Positions 1-8,669 of a stretch of 64,000 bases of DNA are shown here, one piece after another. The notes beneath the pieces were generated by a model. That model did not search any database, had not been told where the DNA came from, and was given only the letters and a program-made list of their open reading frames with translations. This DNA comes from Parabacteroides faecis (GTDB lineage: Bacteria; Bacteroidota; Bacteroidia; Bacteroidales; Tannerellaceae): positions 62,001 through 126,000 of the forward strand of contig NZ_BMPB01000010.1 in NCBI RefSeq assembly GCF_014647375.1, read 5' to 3'. Made by a program: the position numbers and the translations under genes. The stretch's first letter is position 1. Every line of letters begins with the position of its first letter.

Positions 1-1
1 T

Positions 2-1381
2 AAGCAGGCGATGGCTTCCTGTTATACTCCGTTGAAAAACTGGAACGGCGGTTACTATGGAACCCGCGGACTGATGACTCGTATTTCCCGTGCCGACGAT
101 ATCGAATTTCGTAATGATATCGCTGATATCTATTCGATGCACCGTTTTACGAACGACCCGAACAATTCGGTGGCACATAATATCTTCTATCAGTTCTATA
201 ATGCTATCTATCGTGCAAATTCTATTTTGCAGGAAATCGAAGGAAAAGATTTTCCGGAAGATTTTATAAAGAAGACCCGCGGTGAAGCTTTATTTATCAG
301 AGGCATGTATTATTTCCAACTGGCAAAAGAGTTTGGAGATGTGCCTTTGAGATTGGAAGCATCCCAGGATCCGGTGACATTCCAGTTGGCCAAGTCGAGC
401 CAGGCAGATGTTTATGCACAGGCGGCAAAAGATTTTATTGAGTCGGCCAATTTACTTCCTGTATCGAATGATAAGGGAAAACCGACAAAAGGTACGTCTT
501 ATGCTTATTTGGGTAAATTGTATGTATATACAGAGAAATGGCAGGATGCTAAAAATACCTTGGAACCATTGACAAAAGCACCTTATACTTATAAGTTAGT
601 CGATGATTTTACCTGGAATTTTGATGAGGAACATGAAAATAATGCGGAAAGTATTTTTGAGATCCTGTATGAACCGGTCGGCGGATCTGACCAGTGGGAT
701 AATGGCGAAACGGCCAACTCGGCACAGTCTACCACTATCGCAGTTGAATATGCGGCCGGTGCTGTAGGCGGATGGTTTGAAGCTAAACCGACACAGAAAA
801 TGATGGATATTTTCCTGCAGGAAAAAGCGGCTAATGGCGAGTACGATTATCGTGCTCTGACATCTGTCGCCTGGAATTATCCGGGATGTATGTATTATAT
901 GAAACCTATTCAGGAGGTACTATCCGGTGACGATCTGAATTCCTATTGGATTCTTAAATATCAGAACTCCAAAACCCGTGAACAGGAAGTGGAAACAATT
1001 CCTTCTTATATCAATGAACGGGCTATGCGTTTTGCGGATGTGATCCTTCTGCTGGCAGAATGTGAACTGAACCTGAACAATACGGCACAAGCTATCAGTT
1101 ATATCGATCAGATCCGTACCCGTGGCGGTAACCTGCTTCCTTATTCCGGTAAAACCGATGCGGCATCAGTTAAGAATGAGTTGGTTCATCAACGTGCTAT
1201 CGAGTTCTTTAAGGAAGGGGAGCGTTTCTACGATCTTCGTCGTTGGGGATTACTGGAACAGGAATTGAAATCGCAGGATCCGATCCGTTTCGCCAGCTTC
1301 CAGAAGCGTCATTATTATTTACCGATCCCGGCTAAAGAAATACAGACGAATTTACTATGTACTCAAAATAGCGACTGGTAA
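2..1381 (+). CDS. SusD/RagB-family glycan-binding lipoprotein, 5' end cut by window edge
   Basis: The reading frame is open to base 2, upstream of the first visible Met at 11, and no signal peptide or lipobox is present, so the gene starts left of the window. The visible part has SusD helices: an N-terminal segment with FYNAIYRANSIL, the RGEALFIRGMYYFQLAKEFGDVPL motif region (TPR-like), and a C-terminal RAIEFFKEGERFYDLRRWG motif, which is the RagB/SusD C-terminal signature. Members sit on the cell surface and cap a SusC transporter to capture oligosaccharides. The partner susC should lie just left of this window. A terminator-like hairpin follows the stop, and a hydrolase gene lies 84 bp downstream. 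The family assignment is firm; the ligand is unknown. Confidence 0.93.
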   Translation, partial: KQAMASCYTPLKNWNGGYYGTRGLMTRISRADDIEFRNDIADIYSMHRFTNDPNNSVAHNIFYQFYNAIYRANSILQEIEGKDFPEDFIKKTRGEALFIRGMYYFQLAKEFGDVPLRLEASQDPVTFQLAKSSQADVYAQAAKDFIESANLLPVSNDKGKPTKGTSYAYLGKLYVYTEKWQDAKNTLEPLTKAPYTYKLVDDFTWNFDEEHENNAESIFEILYEPVGGSDQWDNGETANSAQSTTIAVEYAAGAVGGWFEAKPTQKMMDIFLQEKAANGEYDYRALTSVAWNYPGCMYYMKPIQEVLSGDDLNSYWILKYQNSKTREQEVETIPSYINERAMRFADVILLLAECELNLNNTAQAISYIDQIRTRGGNLLPYSGKTDAASVKNELVHQRAIEFFKEGERFYDLRRWGLLEQELKSQDPIRFASFQKRHYYLPIPAKEIQTNLLCTQNSDW

Positions 1382-1400
1382 TAAATTGTATATTATAAAG

Positions 1401-1437
1401 ATAAGGCCGTTACCGTTTGGCGACGGCCTTATTTGTC
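1401..1437 (+). terminator. hairpin after first susD
   Basis: ATAAGGCCGT pairs perfectly with ACGGCCTTAT across a 12-nt loop, 19 nt after the susD stop. The T tract is weak (ttatttgt), so termination may be partial, with some readthrough into the GH123-like gene. Confidence 0.5.
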
Positions 1438-1465
1438 TCTGATCATTAATGTAAAAATAGATTGT

Positions 1466-3283
1466 ATGAAATATAACAGTGTAATCGCGCTAATAACCGC
1501 GGGCTTTTGCCTGGCTGTACAAGGTTATGCGCAATCAGTGAATGGCGTAACACATTCCGGACAGTCTACCGGTCAACCGCCTTTCCCCGTGACATCTTAT
1601 ATGGAATTACCGAATCCGGCCGTGACAAACCTCGACTTGTGGGAAAAAGTGAAAGGGACGAAAGTCAGTTGGGGGTCGACGGATATCCGTTACAAGAAAG
1701 AAGAACCGGCTCCGGTGGGATCGATAAAAAAGGAAATAGCATTAACTGCCTGGAAAGGGGAACGTGTCGCTTCACAATTTGTTGTCTGGGGGGATCAGCC
1801 GCTCACAGATCTTTCTTTTTCGGTAAGTGACCTGGTTTATAAAAATGGAAAATACACAATCGGCAATAGTCGGCTCTTATGCGGTTTTGTCCGTTATGTC
1901 ATGACAGATGAATTGAATAAGGATGGAAAAGGAGGATGTGGCGACCGTCCTGATGCGGCTGCTTTCGATTCGTCGCTTGTAGCAGATCCGATAGACCATC
2001 TGACGCATACTTTGTCTTTACCTGCCCGGTGTACACAAGGCGGATGGGTGCGTGTATGGGTTCCTCAGGAAAGTCTGCCCGGCCTTTATGAAGGGACAGT
2101 GACTGTAAAAGACGGGGAAAAAATATTGGAGACTTTAGCTTTGACCGTACAGGTGAAAGATCGTACCTTGCCTCTGCCGTCCGATTGGTCGTACCATCTC
2201 GACCTGTGGCAGAATCCGTATGCCATAGCCCGTTATCATCAGGTGGAACCCTGGAGTGACGCTCATCTGGAATGTATGCGTCCGTATATGGAAATGTACC
2301 GGCAGGCTGGCGGTACAGTTATTACTGCCTCTATCATGCATAAGCCCTGGAACGGACAAACCTATGACTATTTCGAGTCTATGGTTACATGGATGAAGAA
2401 AATGGATGGTAGCTGGTCTTTCGATTATGCCGTATTCGATCGTTGGATCGGATTTATGATGAATGTCGGTATCACTCAGGAGATAAATTGTTATTCGATG
2501 GTGCCGTGGCGGCTTTCTTTTCAATATTTCGACCAAGCAACCAATAGTCTGAAACAGTTGGATACGAAACCCGGAGATCCGGAATATGAGAAGGTGTGGG
2601 TCGCTTTACTCAAATCATTTGCAGCTCATCTGAAGGAAAAAGGATGGTTTGATATTACACATATATCGATGGATGAACGCCCTATGCCTGTCATGCAGGA
2701 AACATTGAAAGTAATCCGTAAAGCTGATCCTGATTTCAAGGTATCTCTGGCAGGAGCTTTGCATGAAGAATTGTCGGACGATCTGGACGATTACTGTGTA
2801 GCTTTACGGATGAAATACTCCGAAGAAACGAAGAAAAAACGTCGGGAGGAAGGAAAGATAACGACTTTCTATACGAGTTGTGAAGAACCGCGTCCAAATA
2901 CGTTCACCTTCAATCCGCCTGCCGAATGTGAGTGGTTCAGCTGGTATGCGGCAAAAGAGGATCTCGACGGTTATTCCCGTTGGGCGCTCAACAGTTGGGT
3001 GATCGAGCCGTTGCTGGATAGTCGTTTTTATACCTGGCCGGGTGGCGATACCTATCTGATCTATCCGGGCGCAAGAACTTCCATGCGTTATGAACGTTTG
3101 ATAGCCGGGATACAGGCTTTTGAAAAGATAAGAATATTGAAAAAAGAATTTAAGGCTTCTGGAAATCAACGGGCGATAAAGAAGATAGAGAAAACGCTGG
3201 GGCGGTTCGATGAAAATACATTGGAGACTATTCCTGCCGCTGTGGTCATAGAGGAGGCGAATAAAATAATTAATAGTTTTTGA
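1466..3283 (+). CDS. GH123-like glycoside hydrolase (DUF4091 family)
   Basis: Probable exo-hydrolase of the GH123/DUF4091 type, whose characterised members release beta-N-acetylgalactosamine. The start at 1466 is preferred over 1433 because it begins a clean signal peptide (MKYNSVIALITAGFCLAVQGYAQ), placing the product in the periplasm or outside. An N-terminal beta-sandwich with LSFSVSDL and WVRVWVPQ segments comes before a TIM barrel. An adjacent Asp-Glu pair, D403-E404 in the sequence SMDERP, matches the acid pair GH123 uses for substrate-assisted catalysis. About 605 residues is normal for the family. It lies between an orphan susD and the sigma factor gene, on the same strand. The family is recognised from motifs only; substrate specificity is inferred. 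Confidence 0.8.
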   Translation: MKYNSVIALITAGFCLAVQGYAQSVNGVTHSGQSTGQPPFPVTSYMELPNPAVTNLDLWEKVKGTKVSWGSTDIRYKKEEPAPVGSIKKEIALTAWKGERVASQFVVWGDQPLTDLSFSVSDLVYKNGKYTIGNSRLLCGFVRYVMTDELNKDGKGGCGDRPDAAAFDSSLVADPIDHLTHTLSLPARCTQGGWVRVWVPQESLPGLYEGTVTVKDGEKILETLALTVQVKDRTLPLPSDWSYHLDLWQNPYAIARYHQVEPWSDAHLECMRPYMEMYRQAGGTVITASIMHKPWNGQTYDYFESMVTWMKKMDGSWSFDYAVFDRWIGFMMNVGITQEINCYSMVPWRLSFQYFDQATNSLKQLDTKPGDPEYEKVWVALLKSFAAHLKEKGWFDITHISMDERPMPVMQETLKVIRKADPDFKVSLAGALHEELSDDLDDYCVALRMKYSEETKKKRREEGKITTFYTSCEEPRPNTFTFNPPAECEWFSWYAAKEDLDGYSRWALNSWVIEPLLDSRFYTWPGGDTYLIYPGARTSMRYERLIAGIQAFEKIRILKKEFKASGNQRAIKKIEKTLGRFDENTLETIPAAVVIEEANKIINSF

Positions 3284-3305
3284 TCTTATTAAAATAGCAG
3301 AACAG

Positions 3306-3336
3306 AGGGGATAGTTTATAAGCTTTCCCCTTTTTT
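3306..3336 (+). terminator. rho-independent terminator after GH123-like gene
   Basis: AGGGGA pairs with TCCCCT over a 14-nt loop and is followed directly by TTTTT, 23 nt after the stop codon at 3283. This separates the hydrolase from the sigma-factor operon. Confidence 0.6.
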
Positions 3337-3396
3337 CTTTGCTCAAGTATGCGTATAAAAAAACGGAAGGCTCTATTTATTTACGGAAAATTTTCC

Positions 3397-3404
3397 TATG
3401 TTTG
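3397..3404 (+). promoter_or_regulatory. -7 box for the ECF sigma gene
   Basis: TATGTTTG matches the Bacteroidetes primary-sigma -7 consensus TAnnTTTG and lies 65 bp before the sigma-factor ATG. A T-rich -33 region is present, but no clean TTTG box was seen. Confidence 0.5.
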
Positions 3405-3469
3405 TAAAAGACATTTAGGGACGGGAGACTTCGGAGTACCTTAAGTATGATATTTGGTAAATAGTAGGA

Positions 3470-4024
3470 ATGGATAGAGGAATTGAAGAAAAATACTTGA
3501 AAGAACTTGTAAAAGGTAGCCGTAAAGCCTTTGAAGCTATTTATATGATCTATGCTCCTCGTGTGGAATATTTTTTGCGTGGCCTGCTGAAAAATGATCT
3601 TGAAGCCGAAGATATAACACAAGATATATTTTATAAAGTATGGAGTAATCATGAAACGATAGCCCAGGTGGATTCATTTAAGTCTTACTTGTTCCGCATG
3701 GCGAAGAATGCTGTATATAACCACTATTCCCATCTTCTGATAAAAGAAAATTATATCGAAATTCAAAAGAACATACAACCATATGAGGATTTGGTAGAAG
3801 AGAAAATTTATGCGGAAGATCTGGAGTTGCTGATCATAATGTCAATCGAGAAAATGCCCCCTCAGAGAAAGAAAATATTTAAAATGAGTAGGTTGGAGAA
3901 CTTATCTAATGATGAAATTGCAACACTATTGAATATAAGTAAACGTACTGTCGAGTCTCATATTTCACAGGCTCTGGCTGATTTAAGAAAACTGCTTGTC
4001 CTGTACGTAATAACTTTTCTGTAG
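3470..4024 (+). CDS. ECF-type RNA polymerase sigma factor (Bacteroidetes sigma-70 family)
   Basis: Alternative sigma factor expected to redirect RNA polymerase to the downstream susC/susD operon when the matching transporter senses its glycan. At 184 aa it has the two-domain ECF layout: region 2 at about residues 20-90 (RVEYFLRGLLKNDLEAED followed by ITQDIFYKVW) and region 4 at about 130-180 (helix-turn-helix NLSNDEIATLLNISKRTVES). There is no anti-sigma domain. It is followed 78 bp later by the FecR-like gene and then by an STN-domain SusC, the standard trans-envelope signalling trio. Its target promoters cannot be determined from this window. Confidence 0.93.
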   Translation: MDRGIEEKYLKELVKGSRKAFEAIYMIYAPRVEYFLRGLLKNDLEAEDITQDIFYKVWSNHETIAQVDSFKSYLFRMAKNAVYNHYSHLLIKENYIEIQKNIQPYEDLVEEKIYAEDLELLIIMSIEKMPPQRKKIFKMSRLENLSNDEIATLLNISKRTVESHISQALADLRKLLVLYVITFL

Positions 4025-4102
4025 GATAAAATGATTTTTTTTTGATTAGGGACACCGTGTGCTCGGCGTCTTAGCTGTCTTATATATGTAACACCGATTA
4101 AA

Positions 4103-5092
4103 ATGAAGACAAATTATATAAATTCCGTAATAACGAAATTTTTCGGTAATGATATGCCGAAAGATATTCAGGCTCGTTTCCAGCATTGGTTCCTGCAACC
4201 GGAAAATATGTTGGAGAAAGAAGAGGTGCTTCATGAGATCTGGAGTGAGATAGATGTGAAAGCGGATGATACGACACGCCGGAAATTTGTTCAGTTGAAT
4301 ACTCGTATCGATGTCGTTCAGGGAAGGAACAAGCAGTATGCACTAAAGAGAGTAGCAGCTGTTGCCGCTGTATTCCTGTTGCTGATAGGGACGAGTTGGT
4401 TGACCTGGAACCTGAAAGACAGGCAGGAAGCGGAGTCTTTTTATATTGTAGAAGCTCCGTTAGGTGAAAAAAGTAAACTGACATTACCCGACGGAACAAT
4501 AGTCTGGTTGAATGCCGGATCGCAGTTGACATATTCCAATTACTTTAATAAGAATAACCGGAATGTTACGCTGAACGGAGAAGGATATTTTGAAGTGACT
4601 AAACAGGGAGGGAAAGAGTTTGTCGTTAATTCTGCCGGATGCGGGGTACATGTCAAAGGGACGGTATTCAATGTAAAAGCTTATCGGGAAGATCCGACAA
4701 TGGAAGTCCGCCTTTATGAAGGTTCTGTCTGTTTATCCACACCTTCGATCGATGAAGAGGATGGGATTTATATGGAGCCGGGTGAAAAAGTCAGCTATGA
4801 TAAAACGACTAATGCCATTAAGAAAGACAAATTATTGCATTTGGATAACCTGTCATGGAAAGATGGATATTACCATTTTACAGACAATTCGCTGGAAGAA
4901 ATTTCTGCGGAACTGGAACGTGTTTTCGATGTCCGTATAAAAATAGAGGATGCTGATATAGGGCAGCATAAATATCATATATCGTTTGTAAATCAAGAAA
5001 CGTTGCCTGAAATGCTGGATGCGATCAACAATGATAAAAAGTTGGTTATAACGTATAACAGGGATACGGTCGAGATAAGGAAGAGAAAATAA
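4103..5092 (+). CDS. FecR-family anti-sigma factor
   Basis: Inner-membrane regulator that holds the ECF sigma factor (3470-4024) and releases it when the periplasmic STN domain of the neighbouring SusC signals. The cytoplasmic N-terminus (1-82) carries the short helical sigma-binding region; one membrane span lies at about 84-103 (VAAVAAVFLLLIGTSWLTW). The FecR domain follows at about 113-210, with the hallmark LPDGTIVWLNAGSQLTY and GYFEVTK motifs. A DUF4974-type C-terminal domain at about 255-325 resembles an STN fold. The length of 329 aa is typical. Adjacent partners on both sides make the role secure by family knowledge. Confidence 0.94.
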   Translation: MKTNYINSVITKFFGNDMPKDIQARFQHWFLQPENMLEKEEVLHEIWSEIDVKADDTTRRKFVQLNTRIDVVQGRNKQYALKRVAAVAAVFLLLIGTSWLTWNLKDRQEAESFYIVEAPLGEKSKLTLPDGTIVWLNAGSQLTYSNYFNKNNRNVTLNGEGYFEVTKQGGKEFVVNSAGCGVHVKGTVFNVKAYREDPTMEVRLYEGSVCLSTPSIDEEDGIYMEPGEKVSYDKTTNAIKKDKLLHLDNLSWKDGYYHFTDNSLEEISAELERVFDVRIKIEDADIGQHKYHISFVNQETLPEMLDAINNDKKLVITYNRDTVEIRKRK

Positions 5093-5203
5093 ATATTCAA
5101 TTTATTTAATAGAAATACTAGTATTAAGCTGAAGCGTACGGTCGGCTGACGGATATTTCTATGCATGAATGTAAACTTTGTATAAACAATTAAATTAATT
5201 AAC

Positions 5204-8200
5204 ATGAGAACAAGACAGTCCTTTTATGAAAAACCGCTTCTACTGTTTTTCCTGTTGATGATCTTTGTTTCTTCTACAGTGATGGCACAAGGTGCCGAAA
5301 AGATTTCGATGAAGTTGACAAATCTCACGATAGAACAGGTGTTGGAACAGATCACGAAACAAAATGGCTATTCGTATGTGATAAAAAGCTCCGAGCTGGA
5401 TATGCAGAAAAAGACTTCTGTGGATGTCACGGACGAATCGATCAAAGATGTTCTTTATAAGGTGTTTGAAGGGCAGCCGGTTTCGATCGAGATTGTAGGT
5501 AAGAGTATCCGTATTTCTAAAGAAAGCCGGAGTGTCTCTGCAGGGAGTTCACAAAAGAAAGTGGTAAAAGGTGTTGTTACCGATGAAAATAACCAGCCGT
5601 TGGCAGGTGTGAATGTCGTTGAGCAAGGAACAACCAATGGTACGATCACAGATATGAACGGGAACTACTCTCTTGAACTGAGTGATCCGAATGCTGTTCT
5701 GCAATTTTCTTTTATCGGTTCGAAAACGATCATGCAGAAAGTCGGTAATCAGACTTCGATCAATGTCGTTTTGCAGGAAGATTCGCAGACATTGAGTGAA
5801 GTGGTAGTTGTCGGTTTCGGTACACAGAAAAAAGTGAATCTGACGGGATCGGTTTCGACGGTTGCATCGAAGGCGTTGGAGTCGAGACCTGTTATGAATG
5901 TGAGTCAGGCGCTCCAGGGGTTGGTTCCGGGTTTGAACTTTTCATATGCAGGTTCCGGGAACGGTGGTGAGCTGAACAATGAAATGAAACTGAATATCCG
6001 TGGTGGCGGTACGATCGGCGACGGTTCGAAATCATCTCCGTTGGTACTGATCGATGGGATGGAAGGCGATATGAATGCGTTGAATCCTCAAGATATCGAA
6101 AGTGTTTCAGTATTGAAAGATGCAGCAGCTTCCTCTATCTACGGATCGAGAGCACCTTTCGGGGTTATATTGATCACGACTAAAAAAGGAACGGCCGGGA
6201 AAATCGCCGTGAACTATAACAATAGTTTCCGTTGGTCTTCAGCGATCAATACTCCTGATATTGCCGATTCATACACGTATGCCCAGTATTTTAACCGGGC
6301 AGCAGAAAATATGGGAGAAACCGGACGCTTTACACCGGAATGGCTGGAACGTATTAAAGCGTATCAGGAAGGAACTTTCCTCCCGACAACTGTTCCTGAT
6401 CCCAATAATCCGAGTCGTTGGGACTGGCAGGGTAACTCCAATAATGACTGGTATGACATATATTTTAATAATGCCGCTTTTTCACAGGAGCATTCAGTAA
6501 GTGCCAATGGCGGAAGTGAAAAGTATCAGTTCTATGTGTCTGCTAATTACCTGGACCAGAGTGGTCTCCTGAAGTTCAATACGGATAAGATGCAACGTTA
6601 TACGGTTACCGGTAAGATCAATGCCAAGCCGACGGACTGGTTGAGCTTTAATTATAGCTCCAAGTTTATCCGTAATGATTACAAGAAACCGTCTTCTGTG
6701 GATGATAATGTGTTCTATCACAATATTGCAAAACGCTGGCCTATGGAACCTTTTCTCGATCCTAACGGACATGGAATGAGTATGGCGGAAGGATTGTTGC
6801 AAGGCGGTGATTATAAGACTCAGAAAGATAATCTGTACCAGCAATTTCAGTTGATCCTGGAACCGATCAAAGACTGGAAGATCTTCGGCGAACTGAATTA
6901 CCGGACTACGACGGAGTTTTTGCATAAAGATATAAATCCTGTAACCAAATATGATGTAAGTGATAATCCGTGGACAAATCCGGCAGAGCAATCGTCCGTA
7001 CTGGAACAGGCTACCAAGAATAACTTCTTCAATCCGAACGTTTATTCGGAATATTTCAGGGAGTTCAACGAAGGTCATGCCTTGAAGGTCATGGTCGGTT
7101 TTCAGGCGGAACTTAATAAATACAGGGAGTTAGGTGCATCGAGAACAGATATGATCACCTCCAATTTACCGACGTTGAATACATCGACCGGTACTGATAA
7201 GATTACAAAAGGGGGATATAGCCATTGGGCTACAGCTGGTTTTTTCGGCCGTATCAATTACAACTATAAAGAACGCTATTTGCTGGAAGTAAATGCCCGT
7301 TATGACGGTACTTCCCGTTTTTCAAGAGATCATCGATGGAATGTATTCCCTTCCGTTTCTGCCGGTTGGAATGTAGCGCGTGAAGCATTCTGGGAACCTT
7401 ATTCCGATATTGTAAATAATTTGAAACTGAGAGGCTCATGGGGTGAGTTGGGAAATCAGAACACAACGAACCTGTATCCTTATTATCAGTTACTCAAATT
7501 TGCGGCGAATGATGCTGATAGTCATTGGTTACTGAATGGGGTAAAGCCGAATACGGCTAATGCGCCGGATTTGATTTCCGCTTTATTATCCTGGGAAACA
7601 ATGCGCTCCTGGAATATAGGTATCGATGTAGGTGCATTGCAGAATCGCCTGACTTTCAGTTTTGATTATTTCAACCGTAAAACGTTGGATATGGTTGGAC
7701 CGGCACCGGAACTACCTGTGATCCTGGGTGCTACTGTTCCCAAAACGAATAATGCCGACATGGAATCGAAAGGCTTTGAACTGGACGTGGCCTGGAGAGA
7801 CCAGATTGGCAAAGTAAGTTACGGTGCACATATTATGCTGTCGGACGACCGTCAGCGGGTAACCCGTTATTCGAATCCGACCGGAACCCTGAATACCTGG
7901 TATGAGGGACAATATGCCGGGGAAATATGGGGATATGTAACTCACGGTATTGCAAAAACAGACGAAGAAATGCAGAGCTGGCTTGCGAACCACAAACAAT
8001 CGTTTGGTAATAACTGGGCAGCCGGTGATGTCATGTACGAAGATCTGAACGGTGACGGCGAAGTGAACGAAGGTAGTAATACGATTACGGATCCGGGAGA
8101 TAAGAAAATAATCGGAAATTCGAGTCCGCGTTATAAATTCGGTATCGATCTGGATGCTTCCTGGAAAGGATTTGATATCCGTATGTTTTTCCAGGGTGTA

Positions 8201-8656
8201 GCAAAAAGAGACTATTGGTTGGGTGACAACATGTTCTGGGGTGCAAGTGGCGGATTATGGCAGAGCACCTGTTTTACGGATCACCTGGACTTCTTCCGTT
8301 CGGAAGGAGATGAGTGGGGAGCTAATCCGAATGCTTATTTCCCGCGCCCGATACTGGATGGTGGAAAGAACCAGAAAAAACAGACTCGCTATTTGCAGAA
8401 TGCTGCTTATTTGCGTATGAAAAACCTGCAAATAGGTTATACATTACCTGCACATCTGACAAGTAAAGCCGGCTTATCAAAATTACGGATCTTCCTCTCT
8501 GTAGAGAACTTATTTACGATCAGTGGCTTACCTGATAGCTTTGATCCAGAAACATTAGGATCAGGATATGGAAACTGGAACGGTTCGGTAACAGAATCCG
8601 CCAAATCATATCCTTTATCGAGAACTGTCTCAACCGGATTAAGTGTAACCTTTTAA
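5204..8656 (+). CDS. SusC/RagA TonB-dependent transporter with STN signalling domain
   Basis: Outer-membrane importer for oligosaccharides, energised by TonB-ExbBD, which also reports substrate to the FecR protein. The signal peptide ends near residue 28 (SSTVMAQ). The STN domain spans about 33-106 (KLTNLTIEQVLEQITKQNGY). A carboxypeptidase-like beta domain spans about 120-200 (VVKGVVTDENNQPLAGVNV). The plug follows, with a TonB-box-like EVVVVGFGTQKK and LVLIDGMEGDMNAL, and then the barrel, ending in a C-terminal Phe (STGLSVTF). At 1150 aa it is longer than the two other complete SusC proteins here because of the STN domain. The SusD partner starts 13 bp downstream. Expression is probably under the upstream ECF sigma factor. 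Confidence 0.96.
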   Translation: MRTRQSFYEKPLLLFFLLMIFVSSTVMAQGAEKISMKLTNLTIEQVLEQITKQNGYSYVIKSSELDMQKKTSVDVTDESIKDVLYKVFEGQPVSIEIVGKSIRISKESRSVSAGSSQKKVVKGVVTDENNQPLAGVNVVEQGTTNGTITDMNGNYSLELSDPNAVLQFSFIGSKTIMQKVGNQTSINVVLQEDSQTLSEVVVVGFGTQKKVNLTGSVSTVASKALESRPVMNVSQALQGLVPGLNFSYAGSGNGGELNNEMKLNIRGGGTIGDGSKSSPLVLIDGMEGDMNALNPQDIESVSVLKDAAASSIYGSRAPFGVILITTKKGTAGKIAVNYNNSFRWSSAINTPDIADSYTYAQYFNRAAENMGETGRFTPEWLERIKAYQEGTFLPTTVPDPNNPSRWDWQGNSNNDWYDIYFNNAAFSQEHSVSANGGSEKYQFYVSANYLDQSGLLKFNTDKMQRYTVTGKINAKPTDWLSFNYSSKFIRNDYKKPSSVDDNVFYHNIAKRWPMEPFLDPNGHGMSMAEGLLQGGDYKTQKDNLYQQFQLILEPIKDWKIFGELNYRTTTEFLHKDINPVTKYDVSDNPWTNPAEQSSVLEQATKNNFFNPNVYSEYFREFNEGHALKVMVGFQAELNKYRELGASRTDMITSNLPTLNTSTGTDKITKGGYSHWATAGFFGRINYNYKERYLLEVNARYDGTSRFSRDHRWNVFPSVSAGWNVAREAFWEPYSDIVNNLKLRGSWGELGNQNTTNLYPYYQLLKFAANDADSHWLLNGVKPNTANAPDLISALLSWETMRSWNIGIDVGALQNRLTFSFDYFNRKTLDMVGPAPELPVILGATVPKTNNADMESKGFELDVAWRDQIGKVSYGAHIMLSDDRQRVTRYSNPTGTLNTWYEGQYAGEIWGYVTHGIAKTDEEMQSWLANHKQSFGNNWAAGDVMYEDLNGDGEVNEGSNTITDPGDKKIIGNSSPRYKFGIDLDASWKGFDIRMFFQGVAKRDYWLGDNMFWGASGGLWQSTCFTDHLDFFRSEGDEWGANPNAYFPRPILDGGKNQKKQTRYLQNAAYLRMKNLQIGYTLPAHLTSKAGLSKLRIFLSVENLFTISGLPDSFDPETLGSGYGNWNGSVTESAKSYPLSRTVSTGLSVTF

Positions 8657-8669
8657 ATAGTAATAGAAT